Shown here piece after piece: positions 57,526 through 64,000 of a DNA stretch of 64,000 nucleotides. Where the stretch lies: contig NW_006917095.1 of NCBI RefSeq assembly GCF_000516985.1, positions 993,449 to 1,057,448 on the forward strand. Direction: 5' to 3'. This stretch comes from Pestalotiopsis fici W106-1 (lineage: Eukaryota > Ascomycota > Sordariomycetes > Amphisphaeriales > Sporocadaceae). The notes under the pieces are model-generated. The model did not search any database, was not told the DNA's origin, and saw only the letters and a list, made by a program, of their open reading frames with translations. Both the position numbers and the translations under genes were made by a program. Numbering within the stretch: position 1 is the first letter of the stretch; each line of letters starts with the position of its first letter.

Positions 57526-58266
57526 TTAGAATGCGGCAAGTGGTCTAATCATAGATTTTAGCATTACCTCTGCGTCGTCGTCATCCTCGGCAACGGCATC
57601 TTCATCGTCATCCTCTTCTTCTTCTGCGGCCGGGACTTCTTCACCATCTAGAGCATCACCCACTTCGACATCAGCCTCGGCTCCCGTATCAATCCCAGCA
57701 TCTAAGGGATGTGAGCTGTCACGTTGTGGTGACGAATCGCGTCTCCAATCGCGGCGCAGCGACTGCGATTGGAGACGCAGCATTGGTTTCAGAGACTCAC
57801 CTCCATCTTCTTCAGGGCTCTCAGCACCCTCGACAATCTCCTCTGCGCCACTGTCCTCGGGCTCCTCAATGGGCTCGCTCTTGCGCGGCCTGCCGCGTCT
57901 GCCACTGCCGGCGGGCTTGGTAGCCGATGCGGCCTTCTTCGGTGTCGCAGACTTCTTGGGAGTCGCCGCGGCGTCGGACTTGCGAGGGCGACCGCGACGG
58001 CCGGTGCCAGTGGCCGCGGTGGTGGCGGCAGCGGGCTTGGGCTTGGGAGGCGCATTGGGATCCTTCGGGGGACGACCACGGGGTCTGCCAGAGGGAACCT
58101 TTACAACCTTGCTGACACCGTTCTTGGGAGGTCTGCCGCGACCACGCTTAGGCTTTTCGCCGCCTGCAGCAACGCCGGATTCGGCTGCTGTGATGGGCTC
58201 GTCCTTTTTGGCTGTGGCGCGTTGTTCGCGACCAGTCGGCCGGGCGCGCGTACGTGAAGGAGCCAT
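57526..58266 (-). CDS. Four-AT-hook chromatin protein with acidic tail
   Basis: The start is MAPSRTRARPTGREQ, ATG at 58266. Four AT-hook cores are seen: KRGRGRPPK, RPRGRPPK and two copies of RRGRPRK, separated by Ala/Lys/Pro linkers. The tail is strongly acidic (EEEEDDDEDAVAEDDDD). I propose exons 58266-57801 and 57701-57526 (213 residues), because a strong GTGAGT donor and a TTAG acceptor bracket a 99-base segment. That segment has no stop and is a multiple of three, so retaining it gives a 246-residue form. AT-hooks bind the minor groove of AT-rich DNA; the protein is HMGA-like in design. A nuclear architectural role is inferred. Family and length vary widely among fungi, so no symbol is given. 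Confidence 0.8.
   Translation of the reverse strand: MAPSRTRARPTGREQRATAKKDEPITAAESGVAAGGEKPKRGRGRPPKNGVSKVVKVPSGRPRGRPPKDPNAPPKPKPAAATTAATGTGRRGRPRKSDAAATPKKSATPKKAASATKPAGSGRRGRPRKSEPIEEPEDSGAEEIVEGAESPEEDGGESLKPMLRLQSQSLRRDWRRDSSPQRDSSHPLDAGIDTGAEADVEVGDALDGEEVPAAEEEEDDDEDAVAEDDDDAEVMLKSMIRPLAAF
57739..57778. repeat. Perfect 14-bp inverted repeat inside the AT-hook gene intron
   Basis: GCGTCTCCAATCGC at 57739-57752 is matched by its exact reverse complement at 57765-57778, with a 12-base loop. In RNA it would form a GC-rich hairpin between the donor (57800) and acceptor (57702) of the proposed 99-base intron. If the segment is not an intron, it would encode an Arg-rich LRLQSQSLRRDWRRDSS stretch, unlike the rest of the protein. 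Confidence 0.75.
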
Positions 58267-59573
58267 TGAATGGGTAATCTGAGCTTCAATTAAATAGAAA
58301 AAAAATAGAACATCAAGTCGCAACGATTTGTCAATGGATGGCCGACAGGATTGAAATGGAAGTCGGATGCAATTGTTTTGATGGGAGGTGTGGAAAAAAT
58401 GGGAAAAAAAAAAAAAAAAAAAATAAGGTGCCGGTCGAGACACAATGAAGGGGAGGTCGCGGCAACACAAGAGCTTTCTTTCTAGCTACCATAGACAAAC
58501 GCGACTTGCTAGCTCCTCGATGATGGTGGGCATTGATGGCGCGTCTCTCTGAGCTCGAGGTACCCTCAATGTTTAGCACCATCAATTGACATACATGTAT
58601 GGGATCGGGCCCGTGCACCATCCTCCAATGCCAAACAGGCTAATAAAAAAGCACAATACTATGTAGCATTGACCGTGAAATGCGACACTGGATGGTCAGC
58701 TTCCTTTTTTTTTTTTTTTTTTTTTTATTGCCCTCTCCCTCATGTATGATCAAACACGATGTTTGGGAGGTCAGGGGCAAGTATAAAATTGCTTTTGCCT
58801 GCATTTGCATCCCCTGAAAGCCCCGAGTTCGCACACAGATAATGGAAAATGGAATATTCAGGATGGCTCTTGTCGAAATCCATTCTCATCGTTTGGAGGA
58901 GTAGTGAACCGGTTGTCGACGGCGGAGTGTTGCTTCAACCTATTGCACCGTACTTCAAAGTAGGAGCGGAGTATACTCGATACTCGAGCTTCAGTTCCAA
59001 TTGCTAGAATTACTAGAGAACCCACCAAGTATCCTATTTCGGGGTCGAATTTCGAACCGCTTGAAATTTGCAAATTCTTCTCAATGTAATTTGCCAGCTT
59101 GCATGCTCGAGACCCGACATGGTAAACTTACTCTTAGTCCAAGAGCAGCCAAGTAGATTAAGTGGTAAGTGAAGCGGTCGCCTCCGTCGCTGATAAAGAC
59201 TTCGGCATTTCGTGCCTAAAGATAGCTCGGCAGGTAACCACACAAGAGCTTCCCCACACCCGGAGCAGGCCGAGTAAGCCGGGTAATTCTTAATCTTTGC
59301 TCTGGCTATGGGTCAATTCCGAAGGCGATTGGAAGACAAGGTGAGCCCGCGACTGATAATGAGAGCGGCCGACATGGTGGAGTCTCACCAAACGGAACGG
59401 AAGGCCGCGGGCGTATATATTTCAGTCATAATCACCTCTCAGCACCTACCATCTCGGACTGGCTCAGTTTCATCAGTTTCTTTCAAGACCTGACGATCTC
59501 CTATAATTCATACATTTTCCATTCGTACATTTGTGTGATTTCGCTATCTGCCATCATTTGCCGGGCAGCCAAT
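58267..59573. promoter_or_regulatory. Divergent upstream region of the AT-hook and 2OG-oxygenase genes
   Basis: Two long homopolymer runs of over 20 bases, A at about 58401-58421 and T at about 58705-58726, lie in the AT-hook leader side and could act as nucleosome-excluding tracts. The right side holds the oxygenase leader. No coding frame or tRNA is supported; a GGTTCGAAATTCGACC word near 59040-59055 is not part of a foldable tRNA. Confidence 0.45.
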
Positions 59574-60648
59574 ATGGTCGACACCAAATACTCCGATCGG
59601 AGCATCCCAAAGATCTCTCTTCATGACTTTGAGTCCAGGATAGACGAGATCACAAGCCAGCTCGTTGCAGCTGCCGAGACTGACGGTTTCTTTGCCATTG
59701 TCAACCACGGCATCCCGGTCGAGGAAGTCGAGGCACAGTTTGATGCCGCCGAGCGCTTCTTCTCCCTGCCCGACGACGTCAAGGCCACAGTCCCCTTTTC
59801 CCACAAGAACACGGGCTGGGAAAAGAAGGCCCAGATCCGACCCAGCACGGGAGTCGCTGATCAGAAAGAATCATATCAAATGCAATTCGGCGAGCTAATG
59901 GACGGCATGTGGCTCTCCGAGGACACCATCCCGGGCTTCAAGGAGCAAAGCCTGGGATTCATGCGCAAGGTGCAAAAGGTTTCCGAGAAGCTCATGGTGT
60001 GTTTTGCCAGGGGCCTGGGATTCCCTGATGACTACTTTATCAAGGTGCACGATATCGCCAGGCCAAACATCCAAACAGTCCTCCGGGCCCTGCACTATTT
60101 TGCAGTCGACCCAACAGTGCCGACCCCCGATGGGTACTGCCGCGCTGGTGCGCATGCGGACTGGGACTTTTTGACTTTGCTATTCCAAAGACCAGGCCAG
60201 AGCGGACTGGAGATTTGCCCTGGCAGGGAAGCATTCACTGCCTTTGGGCTGGGTGATACTTGGACAAAGGTTGAGCCTGCTGCGGGCGAGATTGTTTGCA
60301 ACATGTAAGTCCTTTGGCCAGAGAGACGAACACTACTACGGGACACTGACATGATCAAGCGGGGATCTCCTCATGTCATGGAGTGACGACCGGTTCAAGT
60401 CGACTTTCCACCGCGTCAAGACGCCCACAAACCCAGAGGTGGACTACTATGGTCCCAGATACAGCATGGCGTACTTCAACCAGCCAAATACCGACTGTCA
60501 GATTCAGGGACCTTTGAAAAAGTACCCCGTAGTCACGGGAACACAGTTCACCCAAGCGGCCATGAAACGCAACTTTGCAGCTCTGGAAGCCAAGAAGGCA
60601 GCAAATAAGCTGGAAGAAATGAAAGGAAGTGTGGCTCAAGCGGTGTAG
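59574..60648 (+). CDS. 2-oxoglutarate/Fe(II)-dependent dioxygenase, isopenicillin-N-synthase-like
   Basis: Two exons (59574-60304, 60360-60648) encode 339 residues, starting MVDTKYSDRSIPKISLHDF. The N-terminal DIOX_N part has GFFAIVNHGIP and the RFFSLPDDVK helix. The 2OG-Fe(II) domain supplies the iron ligands His194 and Asp196 in AHADWDFLTLLF, His261 in STFHRV, and Arg277-x-Ser279 in GPRYSMAYF for 2-oxoglutarate. The intron removes 55 bases and restores IGDLLMSWSDDRF, which fits the family. Substrates in this family range from secondary metabolites and gibberellins to other small molecules; none can be assigned here. No biosynthetic cluster genes adjoin it, so a general or catabolic role is as likely as specialised metabolism. 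Confidence 0.9.
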
Positions 60649-62447
60649 GAGATGCCAGTGTAAATCCATATGAGTTATGCCCAATTATGACAGGCGCTTC
60701 AGAGACTACCGGGAGAGGAGAATAAATTGATGTGAATTCGATCGTAATAAAAATGATAAGCGCATCTTTATTGCAAAATATTCAATCATGTGCATCGACT
60801 TCTGGCGAGTTTAGGTACTCAAGCCCAAGGCAAGGTCAAATCTGCCGAAATCCGAATACTTGACCCTGCCTTCACTGCTCAACAGAGTGTTCATGAGATT
60901 GACTTGTTGAAACGCGAAGGCTGCTTGGTCGGTTTTGCGCCTTTGAAGACGATAAGAAATCACGATTGATATACTGCATACAAGCCTCCAAGATGTTTAC
61001 CAAGGCGTCTGCAATGCAATAATTTCAACCGTTCTCAGAAGCCCATACATGAATTCCCACATGGTTTTCAATGGGAGCATCTCTAATAGCCATTGAATCA
61101 GAAATGATAGATCCGGTGAGCAAGAGCGATAATCTTGTTTAAAAAGCCTACAAAAAACAAGTAAAAAAAAAGAGTCGCTTTGACAGCACTACTAGTACAT
61201 TCATTTGAGTGCTATATATGACAGGAACATGGCTGAACTGCCCAGAGCTTGTTGTTTTTCTAGATCGACCTTGGTGCAAAGGAAGTTCTTCGTATGGGAA
61301 TCTATTCCAGTAAAGGGAGAACGACATATGATGGATAATATTATTATACACGAAATTGCATCAATCTCGCGCATTAAAGTACCACAGGTGTAAGAGAAAT
61401 GAAAGAAATCAACATCGAAAAAGCAAGATGCCTCTCTTTGCTGATCACTCTTAATGCTGGATCTGGTCATTTAGTCATGTCGCTTACAAACACCTTGGAG
61501 GCTTGCATCAAGGTTTTGATTTCGGCACTTTCAAAACAAACATCAACGCAACCCAAAACTGCCAGACGAAGCTAGTATTTGACCAGGGTTGTACAATCTC
61601 CGTCTTCCCATATTTACCTTTTGAATTTTCTTGTCTCTAGATCTTCTTGCCCGGAGCAAATCTTTTCCCCTTGATCGTAAAAGTCAACAATGTCCCACTG
61701 GCACCACGGCTTGGTCATGGCTGTTTTCTAACGCTACACTGTTGTACCTATTGGGGCTCTCTCTACGATAGTATATTTCAAAAGTTTATCTCATGGACCG
61801 TGCACGCTCTACCGTGCGAAAACGTCCCTGCATTTCCTAGGGTACTTAGCACTTTTACGCAAATACAGCTTCTATTTCTGATTCAAATCACTATATACGT
61901 ATTCTAATGGAACCTTGCCGCGATAGATTCTTTTTACTATAGAAATTAATGAAAGTTCGATGCGGCGTTGTTTTGTGGTTCAAATTAGTAGTGTCGAGCA
62001 GTATTTTCCAGCAGATTATTTAGCGGGCATGCCCTAGAAATACCACTTAATAAGGACTTCTTATAATGGACCTTAGGGGGCTTCTAGTGGAGGCAAGTAC
62101 ACCGTACAGTACTAGGGTAAAGGTAAGGCAGTAATCGCACATGAGCATGCACGGACCATAAGATAAACTTTTGAAATATGCCTTCGTACGTGCCTAAAAA
62201 TACCTAATCCCAGCGCAGATCAGGTCCTCTGGTCAATCCGCCCACCACGTCACACCCACACAACAAACCAGAGCCCAAAGCCGGCCCAGCTCAGCACCCT
62301 TCCCCACACAACTTAACCCCCCAAGCTGGGTGCGAGTTTACCATTTCACCAACGCCCCGCTGCCCGTGGCAACCACAGTCAACATCTCAGACCCCACTTG
62401 ACATGTGCAACTACTGCTGCTGAGGACGGTCGAATATCACGGAATAG
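60649..62447. other. Intergenic region upstream of the kinesin gene
   Basis: AT-rich, 1.8 kb, with no frame that I can support. The 86-codon frame at 61647 and the minus-strand frames near 61148-61470 lack motifs. The final 250 bases are C-rich (CCCACACAAC-type) and look like the kinesin leader. Confidence 0.5.
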
Positions 62448-64000
62448 ATGTACGGCACATTCCACAGACTACGATTCCGCGACGTTGTCGACGATATTTG
62501 CGAGACACTGACTGGAATCTGTGTGATTGATTTGGATCATCCCTTGTTTGAAAGAGACATTAGCGACGCCGAAGAGTCTCCTGTTTACAGTCCCGAATCG
62601 ATGGCCTCGGTGGATCTGCGATCGAGCGTCATTCGCTCTTCTGCCTCCACGCCGTCGCTGCGCTCGAGAGATGGCGCACTGCCTTCACACATGAAGATGG
62701 ACGGGGGTGGTAATGTCAAGGTGGTCGTGAGAGTTCGGGCTTTCCTGCCCAGAGGTGCGCAAACTTGTCCCGACCATGTCGGCTTCACTGTATGAAATCG
62801 TGGACCTTGTCAGCTAACACGAATATAGAAATCGAGAGGGGAGCGCAATGCCTCATTAGCATGGACCCCATCATGCAATCAACCACTCTGCACGTCCCAA
62901 ATGACAGCGACCCGGCCAACAGCAAAGCCAGGACACGCAAGGTGGTCGAAGAGAAGAACTTTACCTTTGATAATTCCTTTTGGAGTCACGACAAAGGCGA
63001 CAGACACTATGCACACCAGGAAGATGTCTACAATGTGTTGGGCGAGGAATTCCTGGACCACAACTTTGAGGGATACCACACATGCATTTTCGCCTACGGA
63101 CAAACGGGATCTGGCAAGTCGTACACCATGATGGGAACACCCGATCAGCCAGGCCTGATCCCACGAACCTGCGAGGACCTGTTCCAGCGCATCGAGTCAG
63201 CACAGCAAGAAACGCCCAACATTTCGTATCACGTTCGCGCGTCGTACTTTGAGGTCTACAACGAACATGTGCGAGACTTGCTCGTCCCCGTGGTGCCCAA
63301 TCAAGCACCGTATTATCTCAAGATCCGCGAGTCACCGGCCGAAGGCCCATATGTGAAAGACTTGACCGAGGTCCCTGTTAGAAGCTTGAACGAGATTTTA
63401 CGGTATATGAAGATGGGCGACTCATCCCGGACGACGGCGAGTACCAAGATGAACGACACCAGTAGTCGAAGCCACGCAGTCTTTACCATCATGCTTAAGC
63501 AAATCCATCACGATATGGATACGGACGAAACCACGGAGCGCAGCTCGAGAATCAGACTCGTCGATTTGGCTGGAAGCGAAAGGGCAAAGTCCACCGAGGC
63601 AACTGGGGCACGGCTTCGCGAAGGTAGCAACATCAACAAGTCACTCACCACCCTCGGTCGCGTCATTGCTGCTTTGGCAGATCCAAAGCACGGCCGGGGC
63701 AAACGAAAGGGCGATATCGTCCCATACCGAGATTCAATCCTGACCTGGCTGCTCAAGGATTCGTTGGGTGGCAACAGCAAGACGGCCATGATTGCTTGCA
63801 TTGCCCCGTCCGATTATGAAGAAACTCTCTCGACGTTGCGTTACGCCGACCAAGCCAAGCGTATCCGCACACGCGCCGTGGTCAATCAAGACCAAATCTC
63901 CACCGCCGAGAGAGACGCGCAGATTGCAGCCATGGCTGAAGAGATTCGGCTTTTGCAACAATCAGTCGCGGATACCCGAAGGAGAGAGAAGGATCAAAAG
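62448..64000 (+). CDS. Kinesin-3 family motor, UncB-like (5' part; runs off the right edge)
   Basis: Two exons are seen so far (62448-62754, 62829-64000 and beyond), covering 493 residues. The motor starts at NVKVVVRVRAFLPRE (about residue 89). It has the P-loop GQTGSGKS (193-200), switch I NDTSSRSHAVF, switch II LVDLAGSER and the NKSLTTLGRVIAAL helix, followed by a neck region that begins a coiled coil (MAEEIRLLQQSV). The FLPREIERGAQCLISMDP sequence after the first strand fits the second fungal kinesin-3 (UncB type) better than Unc104/UncA. Kinesin-3 motors move vesicles toward microtubule plus ends. Downstream FHA and any lipid-binding domains would be outside the window. An 80-residue Ser/Asp-rich N-terminal extension precedes the motor; a later ATG at residue 82 or 84 may be the real start. 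Confidence 0.88.

Noticed and set aside
59030..59060. GGTTCGAAATTCGACC, resembling a tRNA B box, on the minus strand
   Set aside because: No acceptor stem, anticodon arm or A box can be folded around it in the following or preceding 100 bases.
1..64000. CRISPR arrays, bacterial operons, prophage or insertion sequences
   Set aside because: Spliced eukaryotic genes occur throughout; no regularly spaced repeats or bacterial-type element ends were seen.

Overview
This window is nuclear DNA from a filamentous ascomycete, most likely a Sordariomycete and probably Hypocreales. The evidence is short GT-AG introns of about 50-140 bp with pyrimidine-rich ends, low gene density, and several fungus-restricted families (2EXR, HET, DUF3433, fungal C2H2). 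The order assignment is an inference from gene style only. Exons were assigned by hand from splice signals, reading frame and protein-family continuity; every multi-exon total quoted is divisible by three.

Layout. 0-31 kb is conserved housekeeping sequence: the 5' end of a probable clathrin light chain gene (-), divergent RTT103 (+), a 6.7 kb stretch with no gene I can support, a 2EXR protein (+), a nitronate monooxygenase (-), an uncharacterised acidic protein (-), the mRNA-export scaffold SAC3 (+), a C2H2 zinc-finger protein (+), a class II eIF4E (+) and the CAF-1 large subunit (-). 32-49 kb is an accessory island: a HET-domain gene (-), a decayed kelch gene, a large membrane protein with two DUF3433 modules (-), about 4 kb of AT-rich debris, a ten-exon gene joining a DUF2235 hydrolase to a P-loop GTPase and a membrane segment (-), a second kelch-type tail fragment, and a 5S rRNA gene (-). 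Several 100-180 bp sequences occur twice across this island. 49-64 kb returns to housekeeping genes: STE24 (-), a DHX57/Ucp12-type DExH helicase (-), an aprataxin-like DNA repair hydrolase (+), a four-AT-hook protein (-), a 2OG-Fe(II) oxygenase (+), and a kinesin-3 (UncB-like) motor that runs off the right edge (+).

How the genes relate. There are no operons. RNA metabolism recurs in the conserved parts: transcription termination (RTT103), export (SAC3), cap binding (eIF4E2) and a DExH helicase. Chromatin and repair are represented by CAF-1, aprataxin and the AT-hook protein. The island has the content expected of a fungal self/non-self or stress-response locus: a HET gene, a GTPase-hydrolase fusion and broken kelch copies among duplicated segments.

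The best candidate for an undescribed system is the 966-residue DUF2235-GTPase-membrane protein at 44.3-47.8 kb. It resembles a nucleotide-switched lipid hydrolase and sits 10 kb from the HET gene. Function is inferred from domains only.
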